A DNA stretch of 64,000 nucleotides from Microbacterium sp. LWH7-1.2 (GCF_038397755.1 NZ_CP151637.1:682001-746000), one strand, 5' to 3'. Positions 9,336-19,113 are shown, numbered from the stretch's first letter. The notes: generated from the letters alone by a model not told the origin. A program made the numbers and translations.

Positions 9336-10994
9336 CTAGACGGCCGTGGCCGCGGCGCGCCCGGCGACCCGTCCCGAGAAGAGGCATCCGCCTACGAACG
9401 TTCCCTCGAGTGCGCGATAGCCGTGGACGCCGCCGCCGCCGAAACCGCTCGCTTCGCCCGCGGCGTACAGTCCGGGCACGGGCTCGCCCGCGGCGCCGAG
9501 CGCGCGTGCTGACAGGTCGGTCTCGATGCCACCGAGGGACTTTCGGGTGAGCACGTGCAGCTTCACGGCGATGAGCGGACCCGACTTCGGGTCGAGGATC
9601 CGGTGCGGGCTCGCGGTGCGGATGAGCCGATCGCCGCGGAACGCGCGCGCTGAGCGCAGCATGGCGATCTGGGCGTCCTTGGTGAAGTCGTTGTCGATCT
9701 CCCGGTCGCGGGATTCGACCTCGAACCGCACCCGGTCGGCGTCGAGCACGTCGCCGCCGGGGAGCGCCTGCATCCCTGCGATCAGGTCGTCGAGGCTGTC
9801 GCGCACGACGAAGTCGGCGCCGCGATCCATGAAGGCCTGAACGGGACCGGCGGCGCCCTTGCCGAGGCGGGACTTCGCAAGGAGCTTGACGTCCTTCCCG
9901 GTGAGGTCGGGGTTCTGCTCACTGCCCGAGAGTGTGAACTCCTTCTCGATGATCTTCTGCGACAGCACGAACCATGAGTGGTCGTGGCCGGTCGCCCGCA
10001 GATGCGCGAGCGTGCCGAGCGTGTCGAAGCCGGGGAACAGCGGCACCGGCAGCCGGCTGCCGGTCGCGTCGAGCCACACCGACGAGGGACCGGGGAGGAT
10101 GCGGATGCCGTGATCCGGCCAGATCGGATCCCAGTTCTGGATCCCCTCGACGTAGTGCCACATGCGGTCGCCGTTGATCAGCCGAGCACCGGCCGCCGCC
10201 AACACCGGCTGCATCGACCCGTCCACGTAGGCGGGCACGCCCGTCACCATCGTCGCCGGGGGAGTGCCGAGGCGCTCCGGCCACCACTGGCGCACGAGGT
10301 CGTGGTTGCCGCCGATTCCCCCCGACGACACGATCGTCGCGGCTGCGGTGACGGTGAATGTGTCGACGGCCTCCCGCGAGCTCGCGACGCCGCGTGCGGC
10401 TCCGGAGGGCGCCAGGACATCGCCGGCGGCGCCCGTGACGACCCCGCCGTCGACGGTGAGCGACGTGACCCGGTGACGGGGCAGGATCGTCACGCGCCCG
10501 TCGGCCTCACCGGCCTCCACCGCCGCCTGGAACGGTGCGACGATCCCCGGGCCGGTTCCCCATGTGATGTGGAAGCGCGGCACCGAGTTGCCCGGTCCGG
10601 TCGCGGTGTACCCGCCGCGCTCCGCCCAGCCGACGATCGGGAAGAAGCCGACGCCCTTCTCGCGCAGCCACGCCCGCTTCTCCTCGTGCGCGAACTGCAG
10701 GTAGGCCTCGGCCCACCGTCGCGGCCAGAGGTCGTCGTCGCGGTCGAATCCCGCGTTGCCGAACCAGTCCTGTCGCGCCAGCTCGAGCGAATCCCGTATG
10801 CCCAGCCGGCGCTGCTCGGGCGAATCGATGAAGAACAGCCCGCCGAACGACCACCACGCCTGCCCACCGAGGTTCGACCGCGGCTCCTGGTCGACGATCG
10901 TCACGCGCTTGCCCGCGGCGACCGCCTCCGCGGTGGCGACGAGGCCGGCGAGCCCCCATCCGATGACGAGGATGTCGGTGTGGTGGGAGGGCAT
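9336..10994 (-). CDS. FAD-binding dehydrogenase (fumarate reductase/ketosteroid dehydrogenase-like flavoprotein)
   Basis: 552 aa. The N-terminal dinucleotide-binding motif DILVIGWGLAGLVATAEAVAAG and ITIVDQE-like strand (VTIVDQEP) begin a GR2-type flavoprotein. The capping domain spans roughly 190-420. The C-terminal FAD motif is PVPGLYAAGEASGFGGGGVHGYRALEG. This architecture fits the FAD_binding_2 family annotated as FAD-binding dehydrogenase, cytoplasmic or membrane-associated; the substrate is not evident. Start: ATG 10994 with AAGGAG at 5-nt spacing. It lies 44 nt downstream of the globin gene on the same strand and may share its transcript. Confidence 0.88.
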   Translation of the reverse strand: MPSHHTDILVIGWGLAGLVATAEAVAAGKRVTIVDQEPRSNLGGQAWWSFGGLFFIDSPEQRRLGIRDSLELARQDWFGNAGFDRDDDLWPRRWAEAYLQFAHEEKRAWLREKGVGFFPIVGWAERGGYTATGPGNSVPRFHITWGTGPGIVAPFQAAVEAGEADGRVTILPRHRVTSLTVDGGVVTGAAGDVLAPSGAARGVASSREAVDTFTVTAAATIVSSGGIGGNHDLVRQWWPERLGTPPATMVTGVPAYVDGSMQPVLAAAGARLINGDRMWHYVEGIQNWDPIWPDHGIRILPGPSSVWLDATGSRLPVPLFPGFDTLGTLAHLRATGHDHSWFVLSQKIIEKEFTLSGSEQNPDLTGKDVKLLAKSRLGKGAAGPVQAFMDRGADFVVRDSLDDLIAGMQALPGGDVLDADRVRFEVESRDREIDNDFTKDAQIAMLRSARAFRGDRLIRTASPHRILDPKSGPLIAVKLHVLTRKSLGGIETDLSARALGAAGEPVPGLYAAGEASGFGGGGVHGYRALEGTFVGGCLFSGRVAGRAAATAV

Positions 10995-11038
10995 GTCGAC
11001 TCCTTCGTCGGCGGCGGGGTGGAGCCGAGTCGGGTGAC

Positions 11039-11521
11039 TCAGCGAGCGGGGTCGGCGTCGGCCGGCGGTGCCGCCGTGACGGGGAGGGATGCCGCAGCCC
11101 TCGCTCCTGCGGCGGGTCCGATGCCCGAGGGCTCGAAGGTGTTCACCATGGCATACGCGGCGCGCTGGAGGTAATCCCAGAGCGTCGCCTCGTGCAGCGG
11201 CGGGAGGTGGAGCTCGTCCACGGCGACGCGCATGTGCCCGAGCCACCGGTCGCGCGCGTCGGGGTCGACATGGAACGCCGCGTGCCGCATACGCAGCCGG
11301 GGGTGGCCGCGCTCCTGGCTGTACGTCGTCGGACCGCCCCAGTACTGCTCGAGGAACAGCGTGAGGCGCTCCTTCGCGGGCCCGAGGTCCTCCTCGGGAT
11401 ACATGGGCCTCAGCACCTCGTCGTCGGCGACGCCCCGGTAGAACGCGTCGACCAGCCGCACGAACGTGTCGTGGCCGCCGACCTCGTCGTAGAAGCTCAG
11501 CGGGGTGGCGGAGTCGGTCAT
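11039..11521 (-). CDS. glbO: Group II truncated hemoglobin
   Basis: 160 aa with the two-over-two globin core (about 8-130): FYDEVGGHDTFVRLVDAFYRGV (B helix with the distal Tyr/Phe region), PRLRMRHAAFHVDPDARDRWLGHM containing the proximal His (MRH) and Trp G8 (RW). This fits group II (GlbO) proteins that bind O2 or react with NO and peroxide. An Ala/Pro-rich tail extends beyond the globin fold. ATG 11521 overlaps the mscS stop codon (ATGA), so translation is coupled to the upstream channel gene. Confidence 0.93.
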   Translation of the reverse strand: MTDSATPLSFYDEVGGHDTFVRLVDAFYRGVADDEVLRPMYPEEDLGPAKERLTLFLEQYWGGPTTYSQERGHPRLRMRHAAFHVDPDARDRWLGHMRVAVDELHLPPLHEATLWDYLQRAAYAMVNTFEPSGIGPAAGARAAASLPVTAAPPADADPAR

Positions 11522-12630
11522 GGGGTTCCTCCGGTGGTGGTGCCGGATTCGTCGCCCGTGGGCGCTGTCGACGGCTTCTTGGGGGTTCGCTTGGGCTTCC
11601 ACACCGCGCGCTCGGGCGCGGAGGCGACAGGCGTGGGCTTCGTCTTCGGCGGGTTGGCACCGCGCACGCGCTGGGCACCCTCGAGCCCGCTCGGCATGAC
11701 CGCGGCGAGCGCCGGGAGCGTGATCCCCATCTCGTCGATGGCGTGCTTGAGGCGCATGCGCAGCTCGCGGGCGACGTCGTCCTTGGCGTTCGCGCGGGTC
11801 TTCATGACGAGACGGATCACGAGCGCATCGCCCGAGATCGACTCGAGACCCCACACCTCGGGCTGCTCGAGGATGCGTGTGCGCCACTTCGGATCCTTCG
11901 CGAGCGCCTTCGCGGTGTCGAGCATCACCCTCTCGACCTCGCCGATGTCGGAGTCGGTCGCCACCGAGAGGTCGAGGATGACGCGCGACCAGCCCTGCGA
12001 CAGGTTGCCGATGCGCAGGATCTCGCCGTTGCGCACGTACCAGAGGGTGCCGTTGACGTCGCGCACGTGCGTGACGCGGACGCTCACGTACTCGACGATG
12101 CCGGTCGCCAGGCCGAGGTCGACCACGTCGCCGATCCCCACCTGGTCCTCCGCGACGATGAAGATGCCGTTGAGCACGTCTTTCACGATGTTCTGCGCGC
12201 CGAAGCCGAGGCCCGCGCCGATGGCGGCGGTCAGGAGCGTGAGCGAGCCGAGCGCGGTCGGCGCCAGCACGTTGATGATCAGCAGCAGCGCGATGATCAC
12301 GACGGTCACGTTGACGATGTTGCTGAGGATCGACCCGAGGGTGCGCGTGCGCTGGACGAGCCGCACCGACGCCAGCGGCGACCTCTCGAGCGCCTGTGTG
12401 TCGTCGACATTCGCCTTGTTCTTGGCTCCGTTGACGATGCGCCCGACGACGCGGTGGATGACGAAGCGCAGGATCCACACGACGAGCACCGCGCCGACGA
12501 TGATGCCGGCCACCGCCAAGAGGTTCCAGCCTGCCATGACGAAGAAGTCGCCGACGTCCCGCCAGAGCCCGACGTCGGTGAGGTCGGGGGCTTGCGGGGC
12601 GGGAGTGGGTTCGAGGGGGACGCGGATCAT
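11518..12630 (-). CDS. MscS-family mechanosensitive channel
   Basis: 370 aa. Three membrane helices are visible (about 32-58, 108-126 and 136-160), the last being the pore helix TAAIGAGLGFGAQNIVKDVLNGIFI, followed by the beta domain motif VGIGDVV and a cytoplasmic cage. A basic Pro/Lys-rich tail (KPKRTPKKPSTAP) closes the protein. It relieves turgor on osmotic downshock. ATG 12630 is preferred over GTG 12636 because TAGGAT (minus strand, 12638-12643) lies exactly 7 nt upstream, implying a leaderless mRNA. It overlaps the globin gene by 4 nt. Confidence 0.92.
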   Translation of the reverse strand: MIRVPLEPTPAPQAPDLTDVGLWRDVGDFFVMAGWNLLAVAGIIVGAVLVVWILRFVIHRVVGRIVNGAKNKANVDDTQALERSPLASVRLVQRTRTLGSILSNIVNVTVVIIALLLIINVLAPTALGSLTLLTAAIGAGLGFGAQNIVKDVLNGIFIVAEDQVGIGDVVDLGLATGIVEYVSVRVTHVRDVNGTLWYVRNGEILRIGNLSQGWSRVILDLSVATDSDIGEVERVMLDTAKALAKDPKWRTRILEQPEVWGLESISGDALVIRLVMKTRANAKDDVARELRMRLKHAIDEMGITLPALAAVMPSGLEGAQRVRGANPPKTKPTPVASAPERAVWKPKRTPKKPSTAPTGDESGTTTGGTP

Positions 12631-12676
12631 CGTCACGATCCTAACGACGTCGAGCTGCGCTCAGCCTGGGCGGCGC

Positions 12677-13390
12677 TCAGGGCGTGGGTGACTCGTCACC
12701 AACCGAAGGCAGGGGCACGGACGCATCCACGAGTCGGTGCCGGTGGGCGAGGATCACCGCGTGCACGCGGTCGCGTGCCCTGATCTTGCCCAGCACCCGG
12801 CCGACATGCGTCTTCACCGTCGATTCGCTCAGGAACAGGTGCCGCGCGATCTCGGCGTTGTTCATCCCCTGGGCGATCGCGATGAAGACGTCCCGTTCGC
12901 GTTCGGTGAGCTCCGTCGTCGGGTCGGACGCTGACGACGCATGCGGTGCCGCCGCCGGGGGCGCCGCATGGAGCCTGTCGATGAGTCGCCGTGTGACCGA
13001 GGGCGCCAGCACGGCATCGCCGCGATGCAGCGCGCGGATCGCGGCGGTCAGCTCGGAGCGCTGCGCATCCTTGAGGAGGAACCCGCTCGCGCCGGCATCG
13101 AGGGCCCCCAGCGCGTACTCGTCGAGGTCGAACGTGGTCAGGATGAGCACGCGCGTCCGCGGGTGAGCGGCGACGATCGACCGGGTGGCGGCGATGCCGT
13201 CGGTACGCGGCATCCGTATGTCCATCAGCACCACGTCGGGGGCGTGCGCGGCGGCGGCGCGCACCGCCTCGTCGCCGTCGGCCGCTTCGCCCACGACGGC
13301 GACGTCCGGCTCTGCCTCGAGCACGAGGCGGAACCCGAGCCGGATCAGCTCCTGATCGTCGACCAGGAGGACGCGGATGGGGGTGGTCAT
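12677..13390 (-). CDS. NarL/LuxR-family response regulator
   Basis: 237 aa. The receiver domain (about 5-120) has acidic pocket DD at 11-12, phospho-acceptor Asp57 in VVLMDIRMP, and switch residues Thr (LILTTFD) and Lys (FLLKDAQ). A linker precedes a LuxR-type HTH (about 170-228): ELTERERDVFIAIAQGMNNAEIARHLFLSESTVKTHVGRVL. It overlaps the kinase stop codon by ATGA, so the pair is co-translated. It probably controls the upstream ABC transporter operon itself. Confidence 0.94.
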   Translation of the reverse strand: MTTPIRVLLVDDQELIRLGFRLVLEAEPDVAVVGEAADGDEAVRAAAAHAPDVVLMDIRMPRTDGIAATRSIVAAHPRTRVLILTTFDLDEYALGALDAGASGFLLKDAQRSELTAAIRALHRGDAVLAPSVTRRLIDRLHAAPPAAAPHASSASDPTTELTERERDVFIAIAQGMNNAEIARHLFLSESTVKTHVGRVLGKIRARDRVHAVILAHRHRLVDASVPLPSVGDESPTP

Positions 13391-14688
13391 GGTCGGTTCT
13401 CCTTTGCTGCGGTCGTCGCGCTCGCGTGCGCGGGCAGTGGCAGCGAGGCCCGCACCGCCCACCTCCTGCCGGCGACCGCTCCCGCCTCCAGCGTCCCTCC
13501 CACGTGGGCCGCGCGCTCGCGGAGTCCGGGGAGACCGAACCCGGCGCGTGCCGGCGGGTCCGCAGCATCCGTGCGGGGCCGCACCCCGTCGTTGACGATG
13601 GCGAGGTCGACGGCGTCCGCCCGAGCGGCGATCCGCACCTCGATCGCGGTGGCGAGCGGTGCGTGCCGCATCGCGTTCGTGAGCGACTCCTGCACGATGC
13701 GCGCCACCGCGAACCGCACTTCCGCCGGCACGTCGTCGAGGCGACCCTCCACCTGCAGCATGACGGGGAACCCCGCCCGCTGGGCGGATTCGACCGCATC
13801 GGCGACGGACGCCGACTCGATCGGCGCGAGCGGCGCGTCGGGGGAGAGATCGGGGTCGCGCAGCACCCCGAGCATCGCGCGCATCTCGGTCAGCGCACCT
13901 CGAGCCGTGGCGGCGATCTGCTCGGTGGCGGCGCGGGCGCGCCTGATGTCGGATGTCGCGGTCGCCCCCTCCGCGAGGGCGACGACGACGGTCAGGTTGT
14001 GCGAGACGATGTCGTGCATCTCGCGCGCGATGCGCGTGCGCTCGGCCGCGGCGCCCAGGCGCGCCTGCTGGTCCCGTTCGACCAGCAGTTGCCGCGAGCG
14101 GTCGATGAGCGCTTCCAGATACCGGCGGCGGTTTCCGACGTTGATCCCGATCAGGGCGCCGATCAGCAGCGCGATCGCCCCCGATACCAGCGAGGTGAGG
14201 AGGTAGCTCCACGTTGCGGGATCCGCGAAGCCGGCGATGAGCGTGTACACCGCCATCAGCGCGGTCACCGAGGCGAACGCGATCCAGCACGACCGCACCG
14301 ATCGATAGACGGCGACCGCATAGATCGCGAAGGCGGGAAGGACATGCGATATGGGGACCAGGCTCGGCGGCAGGATCACCAAGGGCAGGGCGGCCACGGC
14401 GAAGACGAGGAGCGGCCGAGAGCGCCGGAACAGCAGCGCGACGCACGCGCCGGTCACGACGACGATCGCGAACACGGTCTGCGCCCCCGTCGGAGGCACG
14501 GGGTATTCGGAGCGGATCGCCGCGGTGGGCACCGACAGCAGGAACGCGACGACGGCGACGACCACGTCGGCGAACCGCGGATGCCGCGCCCAGAAGCGCC
14601 GGAAGACGCCCGGAGGGCGGGGCAGCAGGAGGCCGTCGTCGGCGCCGGGAGCGGCGCCGACGACGGCCTGGCTGGCGGATCGCGGCAT
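13387..14688 (-). CDS. DesK-type sensor histidine kinase
   Basis: 433 aa. Six hydrophobic segments occupy about residues 40-185 with no extracellular sensor domain. A short coiled-coil then leads into the HisKA_3 domain with phospho-accepting His225 (RIAREMHDIVSHNL) and an HATPase domain (NAMRH N-box near 320, GFGLPGLRERA G-box). Such intramembrane-sensing kinases usually respond to envelope stress or the partner transporter. It is third in the ABC-HK-RR operon. A TAGAGT box (minus strand, 14696-14701) overlapping the permease stop could give an internal leaderless promoter. Confidence 0.93.
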   Translation of the reverse strand: MPRSASQAVVGAAPGADDGLLLPRPPGVFRRFWARHPRFADVVVAVVAFLLSVPTAAIRSEYPVPPTGAQTVFAIVVVTGACVALLFRRSRPLLVFAVAALPLVILPPSLVPISHVLPAFAIYAVAVYRSVRSCWIAFASVTALMAVYTLIAGFADPATWSYLLTSLVSGAIALLIGALIGINVGNRRRYLEALIDRSRQLLVERDQQARLGAAAERTRIAREMHDIVSHNLTVVVALAEGATATSDIRRARAATEQIAATARGALTEMRAMLGVLRDPDLSPDAPLAPIESASVADAVESAQRAGFPVMLQVEGRLDDVPAEVRFAVARIVQESLTNAMRHAPLATAIEVRIAARADAVDLAIVNDGVRPRTDAADPPARAGFGLPGLRERAAHVGGTLEAGAVAGRRWAVRASLPLPAHASATTAAKENRP

Positions 14689-14698
14689 TCGGTCGACT

Positions 14699-15508
14699 CT
14701 ACGCGTCGCGGCCGCGCAGCACCGCCCAGCCGCCGACGAGGGGGACGAGGCCCCAGACCGCCAGGGTCAGCAGCGGGACGGCGAGGTCCTCGGCGCCCGG
14801 TGCGGTCACCTCGGTCGCGGCGTTCATCGGGAGGTACTCTGCGAGGTCGGCGATCCAGCTCCAGCTCTCACCGAACATCGCGAACAGGCTGAACACGATG
14901 GGCAGCACGAACAGCACGCCCACCGTCACCGCGATGGCTCCGGCGCCGTTGCGCAGGATGAATCCGAACCCGAGACCGATGAGGGTGAAGACCACCATCG
15001 AGAGAACACCCAGCGCGAGCGGCACGATGGACTGGTCCGGCTCCGACCAGTCGATCCCCTCGGCGACCAAGGGGGCGGTCGCCGCGATCGCCACGGCGTA
15101 GATCACGACTGTCGTCACCGCGATGAGCGCGCCGACGACGATCGCCTTGGCGGCGACGACGGCACCGCGACGCGGCTCGGCGGTGAGCGTGGAGCGGATC
15201 ATCCCGGTCGAGTACTCGCCGGTGATGACGATCGCGCCGAGGATGCCCGCGACGAGCATCGTGAACTGCGTGGGCGAGAGGATCGCGCTGACCGCGGGGA
15301 AGCCGCCACCGAACTGGGCGGACGCCGACGCGATCATCATCGCGATGCCGATGGACAGCAGGGCGGTGATCCCGAGCGACCACCACGTCGAGCGGAGCGT
15401 CGTGATCTTGATCCATTCGCTGTGCAGCAGGTGGGCGAAGCTCAGGCGGTACGGCGAGACGGCGCGGGCGCCGGCGTCGGCACGCGTGGCGGAAGCGAGG
15501 GCGGTCAT
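14699..15508 (-). CDS. ABC-2 type transporter permease
   Basis: 269 aa with about six hydrophobic helices. The N-terminal cytoplasmic segment reads LLHSEWIKITTLRSTWW, the hallmark of actinobacterial ABC-2 permeases of the BcrB/DrrB-like class (EWxKxxTLRS). It pairs with the ATPase directly upstream, whose stop it overlaps (ATGA). It is probably an exporter or an antimicrobial-resistance transporter. The substrate is unknown. Confidence 0.92.
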   Translation of the reverse strand: MTALASATRADAGARAVSPYRLSFAHLLHSEWIKITTLRSTWWSLGITALLSIGIAMMIASASAQFGGGFPAVSAILSPTQFTMLVAGILGAIVITGEYSTGMIRSTLTAEPRRGAVVAAKAIVVGALIAVTTVVIYAVAIAATAPLVAEGIDWSEPDQSIVPLALGVLSMVVFTLIGLGFGFILRNGAGAIAVTVGVLFVLPIVFSLFAMFGESWSWIADLAEYLPMNAATEVTAPGAEDLAVPLLTLAVWGLVPLVGGWAVLRGRDA

Positions 15509-16416
15509 GCGATCTCCTTGGAGGTGTACTCGACGGCGTCGCCGGTGAGGGCGAGGTAGGCGTCTTCCAGCGATCCGGTGCGGGAGGTGAGCTCGTGGAC
15601 GGGGATGCCGAGCGAGGCGGCGAGATCGCCGATGGATGCGGCGGTGACGCCGGAGATCTCGGCGACCCCGGGTGCTGAGGCGGTCACGGTGACATCGGGC
15701 CCCGCGAGGGCGGCGACGAGCTCCGACAGGCGGGGCGAGCGCACCACGACGTTGTTGGTGGTCCACGCCCGGACGAGCTCCGACAGCTCGGCATCCGCGA
15801 GCACCTCACCACGGCCGAGGACGATCACGTGATCGGCGGTCTGCGCCATCTCGCTCATGAGATGGCTGGACAGGAGCACGGTGCGCCCCTCCGCCGCGAG
15901 GTGCCGCACGAACTGGCGCACCCACCTCACGCCTTCGGGGTCGAGGCCGTTCACCGGCTCGTCGAGGGTGAGGGTGCGCGGGTCGCCGAGCAGCGCCGCG
16001 GCGATGCCGAGCCGCTGACCCATGCCGAGCGAGAACTTGCCGGCCCGCTTGCCCGCGACCGACTGGATGCCGGTGAGCTCGATCACCTCGTCGACGCGGG
16101 CGCGGCCGATGCCGTGCGTCGCCGCCATCGCTCGCAGGTGGCTGCGCGCCGAGCGGCCGGTGTGCACCGCCTTGGCGTCGAGCAGCACGCCGACCTCGGT
16201 CAGCGGCGAGCGCAGGTGCGCGTAATTCTGGCCCGCGACGGTGACGGTTCCGGACGTGGGCCGGTCGAGGCCGACGATCATCCGCATCGTGGTCGACTTG
16301 CCGGCTCCGTTCGGGCCGAGGAACCCGGTGACCTTCCCCGCCTGCACGGTGAACGACACATCGGACACCGCGGTCTTGTCTCCGAAGCGCTTCGTGAGCT
16401 GTTCTGCAACGATCAT
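15505..16416 (-). CDS. ABC transporter ATP-binding protein
   Basis: 303 aa. Walker A GPNGAGKST is at about 34-42, signature FSLGMGQRLGIA, Walker B TLTLDEPVNGLDPEG, and the H-loop region LLSSHLMSEM. The C-terminal about 85 residues are the usual DrrA/BcrA-type extension. It is the first gene of a four-gene operon (ATPase, permease, kinase, regulator), all with 4-nt or short overlaps. ATG 16416 is preferred over GTG 16422 because TAGCGT (minus strand, 16423-16428) lies 6 nt upstream, a leaderless arrangement. Confidence 0.95.
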   Translation of the reverse strand: MIVAEQLTKRFGDKTAVSDVSFTVQAGKVTGFLGPNGAGKSTTMRMIVGLDRPTSGTVTVAGQNYAHLRSPLTEVGVLLDAKAVHTGRSARSHLRAMAATHGIGRARVDEVIELTGIQSVAGKRAGKFSLGMGQRLGIAAALLGDPRTLTLDEPVNGLDPEGVRWVRQFVRHLAAEGRTVLLSSHLMSEMAQTADHVIVLGRGEVLADAELSELVRAWTTNNVVVRSPRLSELVAALAGPDVTVTASAPGVAEISGVTAASIGDLAASLGIPVHELTSRTGSLEDAYLALTGDAVEYTSKEIA

Positions 16417-16508
16417 GCCCACACGCTATGAGTCAGCTGTGCCCGTGCGCGTCAGCCTTCGGGATGAAACCATGGGCGACCGAGTGGTACCACGGTGCCG
16501 CAAACGAC

Positions 16509-16540
16509 GGATGCCTCGACCCGGCCGGGTCGAGGCATCC
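16509..16540 (-). terminator. Perfect 32-bp palindromic terminator of pepN
   Basis: GGATGCCTCGACCC is followed by GGCC and the exact complement GGGTCGAGGCATCC. It lies 12 nt beyond the pepN stop. Its ends are the GGATGC/GCATCC hexamer that recurs across the window. Confidence 0.75.
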
Positions 16541-16551
16541 GTCGCGGCCGA

Positions 16552-19113
16552 TTACTGAGCGTCGCGGTCCTGCACCGACAGCGCGCGCTCGACGCCGGCG
16601 AGGTTCTCGGCGACCAGGCGGCGCAGGGCCGGAGCCGCATCGGCGTTCGCCTCGAGCCACGCGCGCGTGGCGTCGCGGAGCGCGATGTCGGCGAGCGGAG
16701 CAGGGTAGAGGCCGACGATGAGGTACTGCGCGATCTGATAGGTGCGCGAGTCCCAGATGGGCAGCAGCGACTCGAAGTAGCGCGCGACGAAGCCGCTGAG
16801 GAGGTCGCGGCCCGCCGGGTGCACGAACCCGAGCGCCGCGGCGCGGACGATGGTGTTCGGCTGGTCGTCGCTGTCGACGAGCGACGACCAGGCCGCAGCC
16901 TTGGCCTCGACCGACGGCAGTGCCGCCTTGGCCTGCGCCGCGAACTCGCCGCCCTTGGCGGTGTTGTCGGCTTCGAGGGCCTCGTCGATGTCGGCCGCCG
17001 TGACGACGCCGCCCGCGGCGAGCGACACCAGCAGCTGCCACGACAGGTCGGTGTCGATCGCGAGTCCCTCGAAGGCGACCTCGCCATCGCGCACCTGACG
17101 GACCTTCTCCCACTGGCCGGGGGTCGCTGCGGCCGATGCGAACGCGGTGACGAACTGCAGCTGATTGTCGCTTCCGGCCTCCGCCTCCTGGGCGAGGCCC
17201 CACAGCGCGTCAGCGACCTTCGCACGGGTGACGTCCCGCTTCTCGGGCGCGACGTACGAGTTCGCCGCGAGCTGCAGTTGCGCGAGGGTCGTGCGGACCG
17301 TGGTCGACTCCGTCTCGGCGCCGATGTTGCGCAGGACCAGATCCACGTAGTCGGAGGCGGATGCCTCGGCATCGCGCGTCTGGTCCCACGCGGCTCCCCA
17401 GACCAACGAGCGGGCGAGCGGGTCGCTGATCTTGCCCAGATGGTCGATCGCCGTCTCGAGCGACTGGTCGTCGAGGCGGATCTTCGCGTACGCGAGGTCC
17501 TCGTCGTTCAGGAGCACGAGCGCGGGTCGCTTCAGACCCTTGAGCTCGGGCACCTCGGTGAGGTCGCCGTCCACGTCGAGCTCGACGTGGTGCACGCGCA
17601 CGAGGGCGCCGCCGTCGAGGTCGTAGAAGCCGACGCCGAGGCGGTGCGGGCGGATCGTGGGGTAGTCGGCCGGCGCCGTCTGCACGATCGCGAAGCGCGT
17701 GATGGCGCCGTCGACATCCGTCACGATCTCGGGCGACAGGGTGTTGACGCCCGCCGTCTCGAGCCACTTCTTCGACCACGTCGACAGTTCACGGCCGCTG
17801 GTGACCTCGAGCTCGGTGAGCAGGTCCGAAAGCTCGGTGTTCGACCACTCGTGCTTCTTGAAGTACGCGGCGACGCCGGCGAAGAACGCCTCGATGCCGA
17901 CCCATGCGGCGAGCTGCTTGAGCACCGAGCCGCCCTTGGCGTACGTGATTCCGTCGAAGTTGACCTGCACGTCCTCGAGGTCGTTGATCTGCGCGACGAC
18001 GGGGTGCGTCGACGGGAGCTGGTCCTGGCGGTACGCCCAGGTCTTCTCCATCGCGTTGAACGTGGTCCACGCCTCGGTCCACTCGGTGGCCTCGGCGGTG
18101 GCGATGGTCGACGCCCACTCGGCGAACGACTCGTTGAGCCACAGGTCGTTCCACCACTTCATCGTGACGAGGTCGCCGAACCACATGTGGGCGAGCTCGT
18201 GCAGGATCGTGACGACGCGGCGCTCCTTGACGGCATCGGTCACCTTGGAGCGGAAGACGTACGTCTCGGTGAAGGTGACCGCGCCCGCGTTCTCCATCGC
18301 ACCCGCGTTGAATTCCGGAACGAAGAGCTGGTCGTACTTGGCGAACGGGTAGGCGTAGTCGAACTTCTCCTCGAAGTAGGAGAAGCCCTGGCGCGTCTTG
18401 TCGAAGATGTAGTCGGCGTCGAGGAACTGCCAGAGGCTCTTGCGGCCGTAGACCCCGAGTGGGATGACCCGGCCCGACGCGCTGGTCAGCTCCGAGAACG
18501 TGGCCTCGTAGGGTCCTGCGATGAGGGCCGTGATGTACGACGAGATGCGCGGCGTGGGCTCGAAGCGCCAGGTCGCCGTGCCGTCGCCGTGCTTCTTCGG
18601 CTCGGGGGTGGGGGAGTTCGAGACGACCTTCCACGGCTCGGGGGCCGTCACCGTGAAGGCGAACGTGGCCTTCAGGTCGGGCTGCTCGAACACCGCGAAG
18701 ACGCGGCGCGAGTCGGGCACCTCGAACTGCGAGTAGAGGTACACCTCGCCGTCGACAGGGTCGACGAAACGGTGCAGGCCCTCGCCGGTGTTCGTGTACA
18801 GGCAGTCCGCGTCGATCACGAGCTCGTTGTCGGCGGCGAGGTCGTCCAGCGCGATGCGCGAGTCCGCGAACGCCGTCGCGGTGTCGATCGAGCGGCCGTT
18901 GAGCGTGATCTCGCGCACCTCGCGCGCGATCAGGTCGATGAACGTCGAGGCACCGGGCGTCGCCGTGAAGCGGACGACGGAGCGGGATCCGAAGACCTCG
19001 GCGCCCTTCGTCAGGTCGAGCGCGACTTCGTACGACTGCGTGTCGACGATCGCGCGGCGCTCCTGCGCCTCGATGCGGGTGAGGTTCTCTCCAGGCACTG
19101 CTGTGGCTCCCAT
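16552..19113 (-). CDS. pepN: Aminopeptidase N (M1 family zinc metallopeptidase)
   Basis: 853 aa, the actinobacterial PepN length. The exopeptidase motif GAMENAG and the zinc motif HELAHMWFGDLV with downstream NESFAEW (HExxH-18-E) are intact, and a C-terminal ERAP1-like helical domain occupies about 530-853. It releases N-terminal residues from peptides in the cytoplasm and acts downstream of Clp and proteasome-like proteolysis. Start: ATG 19113; no Shine-Dalgarno is visible, so a leaderless message is possible. It is a single-gene unit ended by the palindromic terminator at 16509-16540. Confidence 0.95.
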   Translation of the reverse strand: MGATAVPGENLTRIEAQERRAIVDTQSYEVALDLTKGAEVFGSRSVVRFTATPGASTFIDLIAREVREITLNGRSIDTATAFADSRIALDDLAADNELVIDADCLYTNTGEGLHRFVDPVDGEVYLYSQFEVPDSRRVFAVFEQPDLKATFAFTVTAPEPWKVVSNSPTPEPKKHGDGTATWRFEPTPRISSYITALIAGPYEATFSELTSASGRVIPLGVYGRKSLWQFLDADYIFDKTRQGFSYFEEKFDYAYPFAKYDQLFVPEFNAGAMENAGAVTFTETYVFRSKVTDAVKERRVVTILHELAHMWFGDLVTMKWWNDLWLNESFAEWASTIATAEATEWTEAWTTFNAMEKTWAYRQDQLPSTHPVVAQINDLEDVQVNFDGITYAKGGSVLKQLAAWVGIEAFFAGVAAYFKKHEWSNTELSDLLTELEVTSGRELSTWSKKWLETAGVNTLSPEIVTDVDGAITRFAIVQTAPADYPTIRPHRLGVGFYDLDGGALVRVHHVELDVDGDLTEVPELKGLKRPALVLLNDEDLAYAKIRLDDQSLETAIDHLGKISDPLARSLVWGAAWDQTRDAEASASDYVDLVLRNIGAETESTTVRTTLAQLQLAANSYVAPEKRDVTRAKVADALWGLAQEAEAGSDNQLQFVTAFASAAATPGQWEKVRQVRDGEVAFEGLAIDTDLSWQLLVSLAAGGVVTAADIDEALEADNTAKGGEFAAQAKAALPSVEAKAAAWSSLVDSDDQPNTIVRAAALGFVHPAGRDLLSGFVARYFESLLPIWDSRTYQIAQYLIVGLYPAPLADIALRDATRAWLEANADAAPALRRLVAENLAGVERALSVQDRDAQ

